Assembly (NCBI GenBank): GCA_964242335.1
Contig: CAXTAY010000003.1
Span: 1 to 64,000 of the forward strand
Source: Lichenicoccus sp964242335
GTDB lineage: Bacteria; Pseudomonadota; Alphaproteobacteria; Acetobacterales; Acetobacteraceae
Direction: 5' to 3'
DNA length: 64,000 bases
Numbering within the stretch: position 1 is the stretch's first letter; each line of letters starts with the position of its first letter. A model generated the notes under the pieces. The model did not search any database. It saw only the letters and a program-made list of their open reading frames with translations, and was not told the DNA's origin. Of the stretch, positions 26,257 to 34,212 are shown piece after piece. A program made the translations under genes and the position numbers.

Positions 26257-28251
26257 TCAGCCGGTCGCGACGACCCGCGGCAGCGACCGCTCGGATGACC
26301 GGTCCGCCGACCGGTCGGCGGAGGCGTCGCCCTCCTGCTCGCCGGAGACGTCGAGGCAGGTGGCGACCGCCTCGGCGAGGCTGCTGACGTAGAAATCGGC
26401 GCCGACATGCTGGCGCATCTCCCGGTCCGCCGCGGAGTCGTAGTCGACCGGCCACAGGCCGACCATGAGCAGCACCCCCGGAAGACGCTCGCGCAGCCGC
26501 CGCAGCAGGTAGCGCAGCCGCACCGGGTTGCCGCTGAGTTCGAGGTAGCAGAGGCAGACCATGGCGATCCCGGTCGGATCGAGGCCCTGGATCTCGGCGC
26601 CGGAGGCCCGCATCGAGGCGGCGACGTTGGCGCCGAGCCCGTGCTTGCCCAACAGCTGCGCCAGCATCTCCGCGGCCGTCTCGTCCAGCGGCCCGCGCCC
26701 CGAAAGGCAGAGCACCGGTGCCTCGTGCTGCCATGCCGGCGGACGTCCGGAATAGGAGGGTGCCGAGCCCTCCGGCGGCGGCGTGATCGGCGTCTGGCGG
26801 TCCTCGCGCTGCGTGCCGGCGAGTTCCTCGTCCTTGCCGCCGGGAGCCGGGTCGACGTCGTCGTATCCCTCCAGATCCTGGACGAGGTCGTGGATCGTGG
26901 CGTTGATCTGGGTGATGCGGTCCGGCGGCAGGGCACCCCGCTGGATGTCTGCGGCGGCGAGCTTCAGGCCCTTCAGCACGATGTCGTCGTAGTACGACGA
27001 CAGTGAGCGCAGCCGCAGCAGGCCCTCGGCCTGACGCAGGACCTCGTCGTCGTCACCGGCGAGCATGCGCTGGTAGAAGCTCTCGATCGGCGTCAGGGCC
27101 GGCCGGTCGCCCAGGATGATGTCGAGGAACTCGAGGTGCTCGACGTGCCGGCCGAGCACGACCAGGCACAGCGTCAGCGGCGTCGACAGGATCAGGCCGA
27201 TCGGACCCCAGATCCAGCTCCAGAAGATGGCGACCACGATCACCGCGACCGGCGACAGGCCGGTGGAGTGTCCGTACACCAGCGGCTCCACCACCTGCCC
27301 CATCACCCCCTCGGTGACGAGGAACAGCCCGGCCGTCCAGCCCATCATGGTCCAGCCGGGATCGACCGCGGCGGCGAGTGCCACCGGCAGCACGGCGGCG
27401 ATGATCGCCCCGACATAGGGCACGAAACGCAGCAGTGCCCCGAGCACGCCCCACAGGGTCGGGTTGGGTACCCCGATGATCGTGAGCCCGATGCCGATCA
27501 GCAGGCCGAACGAGCTGTTGATGCCGAGCTGTGTGAGGAAGTAGCGCGCGAGGCGGCTGCCCGCCTCGTCGAGCGCGGCGGTGGTGCGCAGCAGGTCATT
27601 CGAGCCGAACAGCCGGATCAGGCGGTCGCGCAGGTCCGCGTGCTGCAGCAGGATGAAGATCGACACGACGAAGACGATGCCGATGTTCTCCAGCGGACCG
27701 AGTGCCGGTCCCACCACCTGCTGCAGCAGCTGCAGCGGCGTCGAGGGCGGCTCCTGGATGACCACCGGGGTGGCCCGCTGCTCGCCCTGCGACCCGGCCG
27801 GACCGCGGGTGACGCCGGTCCCGCTGGCCCGTGTCACGTGTCCGAACCGCGCCGTGATCTGCCTCAGCTCGTCGTCGGCGAAGCCGCGCACCGAGCTGAC
27901 CTTGTACTGCACCGTGCTCTGGTAGCGCGGCAGGTCCTGCGCCAGGGAGGCGAGCTGGGTGCCGATCAACCCGCCGAGCATCAGGATCACGCCGAGCGAG
28001 GCCGCGACCGCGAGCAGCACCGCCGGGATCTTGGGCAGGCGAAGCCGTCGCAGCAGCGCCACCAGGGGTGCCAGCAGGAAGCTCAGCAGCACCGCGAGCG
28101 TGATCGGGATGAGCACCTCGCGGCCGAGATACAGTGCCACCACCACGACGACACCGACGGCGAGCCCGAGCAGCTTCTCCGATCTCGGTGCCTCCGCCGC
28201 CGGCACGCGCGCGCGCGGTAGCGGAACCTGCGGGAAGTTGCGTTGTGCCAT
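26257..28251 (-). CDS. AI-2E family transporter (PerM-like) with long C-terminal cytoplasmic domain
   Basis: A 664-residue membrane protein. The N-terminal ~400 residues match the AI-2E/PerM permease family: paired helices near 28-65, a large extracytoplasmic loop (about 100-200), and conserved LLRFVPYVGAIIAAVLPV and SPVAVIVVAIFWSWIWGP stretches. After about residue 410 a cytoplasmic tail begins with DRPALTPIESFYQRML. From about 535 the pattern APVLCLSGRGPLDETAAEML, then GIAMVCLCYLEL and LPGVLLMVGLWP, looks like a Rossmann-type B12-binding-like fold, without the DxHxxG cobalamin motif. Transport of autoinducer-2 is only a family label; substrate and tail function are unknown. Confidence 0.82.
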   Translation of the reverse strand: MAQRNFPQVPLPRARVPAAEAPRSEKLLGLAVGVVVVVALYLGREVLIPITLAVLLSFLLAPLVALLRRLRLPKIPAVLLAVAASLGVILMLGGLIGTQLASLAQDLPRYQSTVQYKVSSVRGFADDELRQITARFGHVTRASGTGVTRGPAGSQGEQRATPVVIQEPPSTPLQLLQQVVGPALGPLENIGIVFVVSIFILLQHADLRDRLIRLFGSNDLLRTTAALDEAGSRLARYFLTQLGINSSFGLLIGIGLTIIGVPNPTLWGVLGALLRFVPYVGAIIAAVLPVALAAAVDPGWTMMGWTAGLFLVTEGVMGQVVEPLVYGHSTGLSPVAVIVVAIFWSWIWGPIGLILSTPLTLCLVVLGRHVEHLEFLDIILGDRPALTPIESFYQRMLAGDDDEVLRQAEGLLRLRSLSSYYDDIVLKGLKLAAADIQRGALPPDRITQINATIHDLVQDLEGYDDVDPAPGGKDEELAGTQREDRQTPITPPPEGSAPSYSGRPPAWQHEAPVLCLSGRGPLDETAAEMLAQLLGKHGLGANVAASMRASGAEIQGLDPTGIAMVCLCYLELSGNPVRLRYLLRRLRERLPGVLLMVGLWPVDYDSAADREMRQHVGADFYVSSLAEAVATCLDVSGEQEGDASADRSADRSSERSLPRVVATG

Positions 28252-28410
28252 GCTGGTTCCGGACCGGAGGACGCGAACTCCCCATCATGCCACAGATCGC
28301 CCGGTGCGGGCGGGGCGTCGTGCGGAGGTCGCGGCACCGTGACAGGCACCGGCGGCCTCAGCCGAGGCGATGCGGTGGTCGGCGAGGCCGCGACGAGCGG
28401 CCTCGCAGCA

Positions 28411-28914
28411 TCAATCCGCCTTGGGTGCTGCCTTCGCCGCCTTCTCGCCGAGCGCGCTGGCATATTCGTCGGCCTTGTAGATCTCCGCGACCATCGCCTT
28501 CAGCTTGCTCGAGTGCGCCTTCATGCCGAGCGCTTCCGCATAGGCGGCGGCGGAGCCGAAACCGGCGATGCCGTAATGGCACATGCGCTGGTATTGCGCG
28601 ACCACGACGATGTCGAGCAGCTCGCCTTCCGGCGGCGCCTCCTTGACGGTGTGCTTGAGGGCTTCGGCGACGAGGCCTTCCATGCCCTTGCAGTGCTCCT
28701 TCTCGACCTCGTCATCCACCTCTTCCAGCAGCGCCTTCAACGCGGCGGTATGCTTGACGATGCCCTGGGAGGAAGCGGTGAGCGTCTGCTTGAGCTTCGG
28801 GTCGTGCACCTTCTTGACCATGGTCTCGACCGCCTTGGTCATCTGGTCGTTCGCCGACCAGAGATCCTTGATCTCGTCGGCATAGATTTCCTTCAGGCTC
28901 TCGGGAGCTGGCAT
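28411..28914 (-). CDS. DUF892 ferritin-like protein (YciE/YciF type)
   Basis: A 167-residue helical protein with SLKEIYADEIKDLWSANDQM at the start and EVEKEHCKGMEGLVAEA, then QYQRMCHYGIAGFGSAAAYA. The paired Glu/His residues form a ferritin-like diiron site in family structures. ATG 28914 follows GAAGG by about 8 bases and gives the family length; the frame upstream is Arg-rich. YciE/YciF are general-stress proteins in enterobacteria, consistent with the stress island that starts 740 bases away. Confidence 0.85.
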   Translation of the reverse strand: MPAPESLKEIYADEIKDLWSANDQMTKAVETMVKKVHDPKLKQTLTASSQGIVKHTAALKALLEEVDDEVEKEHCKGMEGLVAEALKHTVKEAPPEGELLDIVVVAQYQRMCHYGIAGFGSAAAYAEALGMKAHSSKLKAMVAEIYKADEYASALGEKAAKAAPKAD

Positions 28915-29653
28915 GGGTCTACCTTCGGTTGGGTTCTGCTGGGCAGTGCGGCGGGTCGCGGGCTGACGCTCTCTGCGGCTGCGCCTGATCAACGAGACCG
29001 GGGCGGCAAGCGGCGACCGACCCGGAGAGAACCCTGTCCGGCCGGACAGGTCAAGGCTCGCCGGTCAAGGCTTGCCGATCAAGCCTGGCCGATCAAGGCT
29101 GGCCAGCGAACGCACACGGGCGCAGACTGTTACGCATCCGCCATGACGACCGGGACCGTCGATTTCGGCATCGGCAGGGTGGCGGTTCGCGGACGGGTGC
29201 GCGAACCATGCCGTGGCGGACACGCTGCTATGCAAGGCCGGACGATCTGGACATGCGAGCAGGGAACGCCCATCTGGAACTCTGTCGCCCGAGCCGGAGC
29301 GATGCCGCAACCGGCTCGCCGTCTAGTGCAGCTGCCATACTTGTCTAGTGCGGCTGTATTATGTCGCAGGTCGAAAGACTTAATCGAACGAAAAACAGAA
29401 CTGTCCGGAACTTGCTTGCGCATTTCATATTAAGCTCGTAACCGACCCTGGCTGCGGACAGCGGCTTGGCCGCAACGGGAAGAAAGTCTTCGATGGACAG
29501 CGATCGCACTGCCGTAATCGGCGGTAAAACTCTTGATCCGGTCAAGCAGGTGCTTTGCGGGATGATCGCCGACGCGACGCGGAACGCGCCCGGCGGTGCC
29601 ACGATCAGGTGCGCGACACGTTGAAGGATTGACCTGCAACGAGAGCTCGACAG
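28915..29653. other. Long intergenic region upstream of the stress island
   Basis: About 740 bases between divergent genes. It holds a four-copy 14-base tandem repeat at 29051-29106 and an AT-richer stretch near 29330-29440. No reading frame has convincing protein sequence. It should contain promoters for the DUF892 gene and for the island; no general-stress GGAAC/CGTT sigma box with proper spacing was found. Confidence 0.45.
29051..29106 (+). repeat. Four tandem copies of a 14-base unit
   Basis: The unit TCAAGGCTCGCCGG occurs four times in succession (starts 29051, 29065, 29079, 29093) with 1-4 changes per copy. A GGCCGGACAGG stretch precedes it. It lies in the divergent promoter region between the DUF892 gene and the stress island. 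Confidence 0.7.
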
Positions 29654-30130
29654 ATGTCCGTAGAAGAAATTCATTCATCAGCAGCCAAAGACGCTGACAC
29701 GATCCAGGGAGAGGAACTCCGGATCCCGCTGCACGGCGAAGAACTCGTCGTGTCGCGTCTCAAGCGCCAGAGCGCCGTGGTGCGCGTCGCCACGCAGACC
29801 CGGAGCCGCGAGCAGCAGGTCGACGCTGAACTGGTCCGCGAACGTGTGGAGATCGAGCGCATTCCCCTCGGGCACGTCGTCGACGCCGTACCTCCGGTTC
29901 GCGAGGAGGGCGACGTCACCATCATGCCGGTGGTCGAGGAAGTCCTGGTGGTCGAGCGCAGGCTCATCCTGAAGGAAGAAGTGCGTATCCGGCGCGTCCG
30001 AAGCACCGAGCAGCATCACGAGACCGTCACGCTTCGCGAACAGGAGGCGGTCATCACACGCACACCGATCGAGGCGTCGGCCACTGGCGCGGCACCGCCG
30101 GCAGACCAACCCGAAGCCTTCAACGCATAA
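29654..30130 (+). CDS. DUF2382 domain protein (single-domain)
   Basis: A 158-residue acidic, charged protein. Residues 18-140 form a DUF2382 (YsnF/AvaK-type) domain: IPLHGEELVVSRLKRQSAVV, then VERIEIPLGHVVD-like and VVEEVLVVERRLILKEEVRI repeats of alternating beta strands. The domain is found in stress-induced bacterial proteins and has no known reaction. It begins the 29.6-35.3 kb island; the second DUF2382 gene follows 16 bases downstream. Confidence 0.82.
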   Translation: MSVEEIHSSAAKDADTIQGEELRIPLHGEELVVSRLKRQSAVVRVATQTRSREQQVDAELVRERVEIERIPLGHVVDAVPPVREEGDVTIMPVVEEVLVVERRLILKEEVRIRRVRSTEQHHETVTLREQEAVITRTPIEASATGAAPPADQPEAFNA

Positions 30131-30146
30131 AGAGGATATCATCGAG

Positions 30147-30980
30147 ATGACCATAGAAACCATCGTCGCCGTCTACGACACTGCGGCCCATGCAGACCTG
30201 GCCGTGAATGACCTGAAGGCCGCGAATGTTCCCGCCGACGCCATTTCGGTGCATAGCGCCGCCGGTACCGGTACCGCCGCCGCCCCGCGCGAGCAGGGCT
30301 TCTGGGGCAGCCTGTTCGGCGGTCAGCCCGACCACGACACCAGCGTCTACGAGCGCAGCGTGCAGGGCGGATCGACCGTCGTGACGGTCAAGGCACCCGA
30401 GGAGCACGTGGCGAGCGTCTCGCGCATCCTGGAGGCACACGGTCCGATCGACATCGACGATCGCGCCGCCAGCTACGGCAGCGCAGCCACCACCACCACG
30501 ACGACACGCGAGACGGTCGGCACGGTCGCTCCCGCGGTGCAGCCGGCAACGACCGGTGCGACCGGCGAGCAGGCGATCGCGCTCTCCGAGGAGCAGCTTG
30601 TCGTCGGCAAGCGTCTGGTCGATCGCGGCACCACGCGCGTTCGCCGGTTCGTGGTCGAGACACCGGTCGAGCAGGACGTGACCCTGCGTTCGGAGCAGGT
30701 CTCGGTGCAGCGCCGTCCGGTTTCCGCCGGCGTCGACGCGGCCGCCTTCACCGATCGGGTGATCGAGGTCAACCAGACCGACGAGGAAGCCGTCGTGGGC
30801 AAGACGGCGCGCGTCGCCGAGGAAGTGGTCGTCAGCAAGCAGGTTGCCGACCACGTCGAGACCATCCACGACACGGTGCGTCGCGAGGATGTCGAGATCG
30901 TCAAGGACGGGGCGACCACTGGCACGACCACTGGCACGACCACCTCGCCGCTGACGCCGGGCGCTCGTCCGAAGATCTGA
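30147..30980 (+). CDS. YsnF/AvaK-type protein: stress-protein N-terminal domain plus DUF2382
   Basis: A 277-residue protein. The N-terminal ~95 residues (TIVAVYDTAAHADLAVNDLK, GGSTVVTVKAPEEHVASVSRI) match the YflT/17M-like stress domain. A Thr-rich linker follows at about 112-118. The C-terminal DUF2382 domain (about 145-255) has IALSEEQLVVGKRLVDRGTT and VEQDVTLRSEQVSVQRRPV. AGAGGATA precedes the ATG. The tail TTGTTTGTTTSPLTP is low complexity. It is the second gene of the island and ends before a strong hairpin. Confidence 0.83.
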   Translation: MTIETIVAVYDTAAHADLAVNDLKAANVPADAISVHSAAGTGTAAAPREQGFWGSLFGGQPDHDTSVYERSVQGGSTVVTVKAPEEHVASVSRILEAHGPIDIDDRAASYGSAATTTTTTRETVGTVAPAVQPATTGATGEQAIALSEEQLVVGKRLVDRGTTRVRRFVVETPVEQDVTLRSEQVSVQRRPVSAGVDAAAFTDRVIEVNQTDEEAVVGKTARVAEEVVVSKQVADHVETIHDTVRREDVEIVKDGATTGTTTGTTTSPLTPGARPKI

Positions 30981-30991
30981 CGCCTCGGCAT

Positions 30992-31022
30992 CCTGCCCGG
31001 GGTGCTTCGCATTCCGGGCAGG
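30992..31022 (+). terminator. Intercistronic hairpin after the second DUF2382 gene
   Basis: CCTGCCCGG (30992-31000) pairs perfectly with CCGGGCAGG (31014-31022) around a 13-base loop. There is no T-run after it. It may partly terminate transcription or stabilise the upstream message. Confidence 0.5.
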
Positions 31023-31092
31023 GTGGTGATCACCCGATACGAGTACGCTGCACGGGATGGCCTCCATCCCGTGCACCGCATTGGAGAGCCGC

Positions 31093-32025
31093 ATGTCGAG
31101 CACTGTCTATGACGATCCAGCCGCACGACGAACTGGCGTGATCGAGACCAGCACGACCGTCATCGGCGCCGGACCGCACACGCACCGGCGGATCTCCTGG
31201 GCGGCGATCTTCGCCGGCGTCGTCCTGACCGTGGTGATCCAGCTCATGCTGAGCCTGCTCGGCGCGGGCATCGGGCTCGGCACCGTCAATGTCAGCGCCG
31301 GCAGCACGCCGGACGCCAGCAGCCTCGGCATCGGCGCCGGGGTGTGGTGGGTGGCCAGCAGCTGCATCGCCCTGTTCCTCGGCGGCTACGTCGCAGCCTG
31401 GCTCGCCGGGGTCGAGATCCGCTTCGATGGCTTCCTGCACGGCGTGATCGCCTGGAGCATCGCGAGCCTGCTGACGATCTATCTGCTCAGCTCGGCAGTC
31501 GGCAGCATCATCGGTGGCGGCTTCAGCGCGTTGGGAAGCGTCACCTCCGCGGCCGGCAGCAGCGTCAAGGACGCAGCCCAGCCGATCGCGCAGGCGGCCG
31601 GCGTGTCACCCGACATGCTGCAGCAGCAGGCACAGGCCTACACGCAACCGACCGACACCGATCCCGCGACGATGAGCCCGCAGGATGCCCAGAAGGAGGT
31701 CGCGCGCAACCTCGCGACCTACGCGCATGGCGGCGCCGACGCGGCGGCTGCGAAGGAGCGGATCATCAGCATCATCGCGGCGCAGAGGCATATCAGCCAC
31801 GACGACGCGGCGAAGCAGTTCGACGATGCGCAGGCGAAGCTGACACAGACCAAGGATCAGGCGGTGCAGACTGCCAAGGGTGCCGCGGACTCCAGCGCTG
31901 CGGCGGCTTCCAAGACATCCTTCGCGGCCTTCGGCGACCTGCTGCTCGGCGCCATCGCCGCGGCGATCGGCGGATCTCTGGCGGTGCAGCGGCGGCTGCA
32001 GGTATCCGAGCGCCGGATCCGCTGA
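31093..32025 (+). CDS. Hypothetical membrane protein of the stress island
   Basis: A 310-residue protein starting at ATG 31093 (GGAGAG about 7 bases upstream). Hydrophobic segments are ISWAAIFAGVVLTVVIQLML (about 36-55), VWWVASSCIALFLGGYVAAW (about 82-101), GVIAWSIASLLTIYLLSSAV (about 120-140) and a last helix near 282-300 (FGDLLLGAIAAAIGGSLAV). Between them lies a long soluble Ala/Gln-rich helical stretch (150-275). The layout resembles proteins annotated PhnA-like in other alphaproteobacteria; function is not known. The tail ends in basic residues. Confidence 0.7.
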   Translation: MSSTVYDDPAARRTGVIETSTTVIGAGPHTHRRISWAAIFAGVVLTVVIQLMLSLLGAGIGLGTVNVSAGSTPDASSLGIGAGVWWVASSCIALFLGGYVAAWLAGVEIRFDGFLHGVIAWSIASLLTIYLLSSAVGSIIGGGFSALGSVTSAAGSSVKDAAQPIAQAAGVSPDMLQQQAQAYTQPTDTDPATMSPQDAQKEVARNLATYAHGGADAAAAKERIISIIAAQRHISHDDAAKQFDDAQAKLTQTKDQAVQTAKGAADSSAAAASKTSFAAFGDLLLGAIAAAIGGSLAVQRRLQVSERRIR

Positions 32026-32121
32026 GCCTCTACGGGACTGCGCCTGGCGATGGCGAGGTGCAGCCTCTTCCGATTTGCCTGGACCTTCGGTTCACGCAGA
32101 AACCACTCAAGGACACGTACG

Positions 32122-32553
32122 ATGAAGACCACCGCACTCGTTTTCGCCACCCTGCTGTCGGCAACGGCCGCCTCGGCGCAGCCGGCCACCAGCCCTTCCA
32201 GCCCGAATTCGCCCCCGGGCGCCACCTCCAACGCGCCGCAGGCCGGGGTCAACCCGAGCACCGGCACCACGCCCGGCACCGGCATGGTCGATCGCAACAG
32301 CGGCACGGCGGCCGCGAGCGGTGACCGCAACCAGGCGGTCACCACCACCGGCAACAACGCGCCGCAGCCGGCGAAGGGCGCCAACTCGTTCAGCCGCGGC
32401 GAAGCCAGGCGCCGCATCCAGAGCGAAGGCTTCCAGAAGGTCGGTGGCCTGCACAAGGACAGCGGCGGCGTCTGGCGCGGCAAGGGCATGAAGGACGGCC
32501 AGCAGGTCGCCGTATGGCTCGACTACAAGGGCAATGTCGGTCAGGTGCAGTAG
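32122..32553 (+). CDS. Secreted PepSY-like small protein
   Basis: A 143-residue protein with a signal peptide (MKTTALVFATLLSATAASAQ) followed by a long Pro/Ser/Thr/Asn-rich linker (about 20-90). A C-terminal domain includes FSRGEARRRIQSEGFQKVGG and KDGQQVAVWLDYKGNVGQ, a PepSY-like pattern of one helix and strands. AAGGACA precedes ATG 32122. It is likely periplasmic. PepSY-like domains often inhibit proteases or bind peptides, but no target is visible here. Confidence 0.7.
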   Translation: MKTTALVFATLLSATAASAQPATSPSSPNSPPGATSNAPQAGVNPSTGTTPGTGMVDRNSGTAAASGDRNQAVTTTGNNAPQPAKGANSFSRGEARRRIQSEGFQKVGGLHKDSGGVWRGKGMKDGQQVAVWLDYKGNVGQVQ

Positions 32554-32600
32554 CAGCCTCGTCGATCCCGCCAGAACACCAGCAGCATCAGGAGGCCACC

Positions 32601-33227
32601 ATGGCCATGCGCACCTTCACCCATCTCTACGACGACTATAACGAGGCCCGGCAGACGGTCGAGGCGCTGGAAGCGGCGGGCATCCCGCACAGCGACATCA
32701 GCATCGTCTCCAACAATGCCGATCAACGCGTGACCGCCGGATCCACCACCGGCGCCGCCGATGCCGTCGACGAGACACGTGCCGGCACCGGCGCCTCGAC
32801 CGGCACCCTGATCGGCGGCGGCGTCGGTCTGCTGACCGGCCTCGGCCTGCTGGCGATCCCGGGCGTCGGCCCCGTCGTCGCGGCCGGCTGGCTCATCGCC
32901 ACCGTGACCGGTGCGGGCATCGGCGCCGCCGGTGGCGGCCTGCTCGGCTCGCTGGTGCACGCCGGCGTTCCCGAGGATCAGGCACACACCTACACCGAGG
33001 GCGTGCGCCGCGGCGGCACCTTGATCACGGTCCGCGGCGACGAGAGCCAGGCCGCGCGCATCCAGGCGGTGCTCGACGGACGCACCGCGTCCGCCGTCAA
33101 CATCGACGCGCGACGCACCGCCTACCAGACGGATGGCTGGGAGCGCTTCGAGGAGACCGCACCGCACTACACCGCCGACCAGGTCGCAGCGGAACGTTCG
33201 CGCGTTCAGGTGCTGAAGACGAACTGA
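32601..33227 (+). CDS. YflT/17M-like general stress protein with glycine-zipper membrane segment
   Basis: A 208-residue protein starting at ATG 32601 with GGAGG 5 bases upstream. Residues 5-45 (HLYDDYNEARQTVEALEAAG, SDISIVSNNADQ) form the stress-protein domain also seen at the start of the gene at 30147. The middle (about 72-118) is a Gly-rich hydrophobic hairpin (GTLIGGGVGLLTGLGLLAIP) like glycine-zipper proteins. A C-terminal RRGGTLITVRGDESQAARI strand follows. It is likely envelope-associated and stress-induced. Confidence 0.78.
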   Translation: MAMRTFTHLYDDYNEARQTVEALEAAGIPHSDISIVSNNADQRVTAGSTTGAADAVDETRAGTGASTGTLIGGGVGLLTGLGLLAIPGVGPVVAAGWLIATVTGAGIGAAGGGLLGSLVHAGVPEDQAHTYTEGVRRGGTLITVRGDESQAARIQAVLDGRTASAVNIDARRTAYQTDGWERFEETAPHYTADQVAAERSRVQVLKTN

Positions 33228-33235
33228 GGCGCACT

Positions 33236-33266
33236 GCTCCAGGTGGACGACTTGTCCGCCTGGAGC
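33236..33266 (+). terminator. Intercistronic hairpin before the YqjD-like gene
   Basis: A 13-pair stem (GCTCCAGGTGGAC with GTCCGCCTGGAGC, one T-G wobble) closes a 5-base loop, GACTT. No T-run follows. It sits 24 bases before the next start and may act as a partial terminator or RNA-stability element. Confidence 0.5.
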
Positions 33267-33290
33267 GGAAACAACGGCACGGAGGCTTGC

Positions 33291-33827
33291 ATGAGCGACA
33301 AGAGCACGACGGACACCATCGCGAAGGGTGCTGCAGGCCTCCAGGCGGCAGGCGACGCGGCACGGCAGGTCGCCGAGCAGGCGAAGCAGGCCGGCACCGA
33401 TGCCGCGAGCCAGGCGCAGGAACTGGCGCAGGAGGCACAGAGCCGCGGCGCCTCCCTCGTCGGGGTCGTAAGCGACCGGGTCCAGGACGTGGCGGAGAGC
33501 GGCAAGAGCTCGCTCGCCGACCAGATCGAGGACGTGGCACAGGCGGTGCACCGTTCCGGAGCCCAGCTCGAGGGCCATCAGGACTGGGCGGCACATCTGG
33601 TCGAACGCGGCGCCGCCGAGCTCAGCACGCTGGCGACGACGCTGCGCAGCAACGACCTTCGCGGCTTGATGGGTGGCTTGCAGGACCTCGCCCAGCGGCA
33701 GCCGGCGCTGTTCGCCGGTGCCTCGCTCGCGGCTGGGTTCGCCCTGGCCCGGGTCGGGCGGATCGCGGTCGCCGGCGCCTCCAAGGACGACCTGCCGAAG
33801 CTGCCGGAGGTGCACCTTGGACAATAA
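33291..33827 (+). CDS. YqjD/ElaB-like membrane-anchored helical protein
   Basis: A 178-residue protein. It is almost entirely amphipathic helix rich in Ala, Gln and Glu (about 10-140, GLQAAGDAARQVAEQAKQA) and ends in a membrane anchor after QRQPALFAGASLAAGFALAR. That matches the layout of ElaB/YqjD, stationary-phase inner-membrane proteins that bind ribosomes in E. coli. GGAGG lies 5-6 bases before ATG 33291. It overlaps the next gene (YqjE-like), as in the yqjDEK order. Confidence 0.7.
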   Translation: MSDKSTTDTIAKGAAGLQAAGDAARQVAEQAKQAGTDAASQAQELAQEAQSRGASLVGVVSDRVQDVAESGKSSLADQIEDVAQAVHRSGAQLEGHQDWAAHLVERGAAELSTLATTLRSNDLRGLMGGLQDLAQRQPALFAGASLAAGFALARVGRIAVAGASKDDLPKLPEVHLGQ

Positions 33828-34212
33828 CACGCAGGGCGACGGCTACGGTCTGGGCACGATCCTCGGCGGTATCGTCCACGAGCTGCAGAGCCTGATCCGC
33901 GGCGAGATCCGGCTCGCGCGCGCCGAGCTGGACCAGAAGCTTCACACCATCATCATCGCCGCGATCTTCCTGCTCGGCGGCGCCCTGCTCGCCTTCGCCG
34001 GGCTGGTGGTGTTCCTCCAGGGCGTCGCCGCAGCACTTGCGCTGGTCCTGCCTACCTGGGTCGCATCGTTGCTCGTGGGCATCCTGATCGTGGCTTTCGG
34101 CGGGCTCTTCGCCTGGTCGGCGCTGCGCCGGTTCTCGCTGAAGACCCTGAACCCGGAGCGGATGACCGCTAGCCTGCGCAAGGACGCAAACGTCTTGAGG
34201 GAGCACATCTGA
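33817..34212 (+). CDS. YqjE-like phage-holin-superfamily membrane protein
   Basis: A 131-residue protein starting at TTG 33817, with GGAGG about 6 bases upstream and an 11-base overlap with the previous gene. A short amphipathic start (LGTILGGIVHELQSLIRGEI, ARAELDQKL) leads to two membrane helices (IIIAAIFLLGGALLAFAGLV and VASLLVGILIVAFGGLFAW). This is the usual YqjE/DUF1469 layout. The stop overlaps the next ATG (TGATG). It probably works with its neighbours at the inner membrane. Confidence 0.78.
   Translation: MDNNTQGDGYGLGTILGGIVHELQSLIRGEIRLARAELDQKLHTIIIAAIFLLGGALLAFAGLVVFLQGVAAALALVLPTWVASLLVGILIVAFGGLFAWSALRRFSLKTLNPERMTASLRKDANVLREHI

Noticed and set aside
27136..28221. Plus-strand open frame of 361 codons inside the AI-2E-type gene
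   Set aside because: Antisense shadow with His/Gln/Arg-rich sequence and no motif.
28915..29653. Search for the alphaproteobacterial general-stress sigma box (GGAAC then CGTT)
   Set aside because: GGAAC occurs several times, but no CGTT follows at the expected spacing before the stress island.
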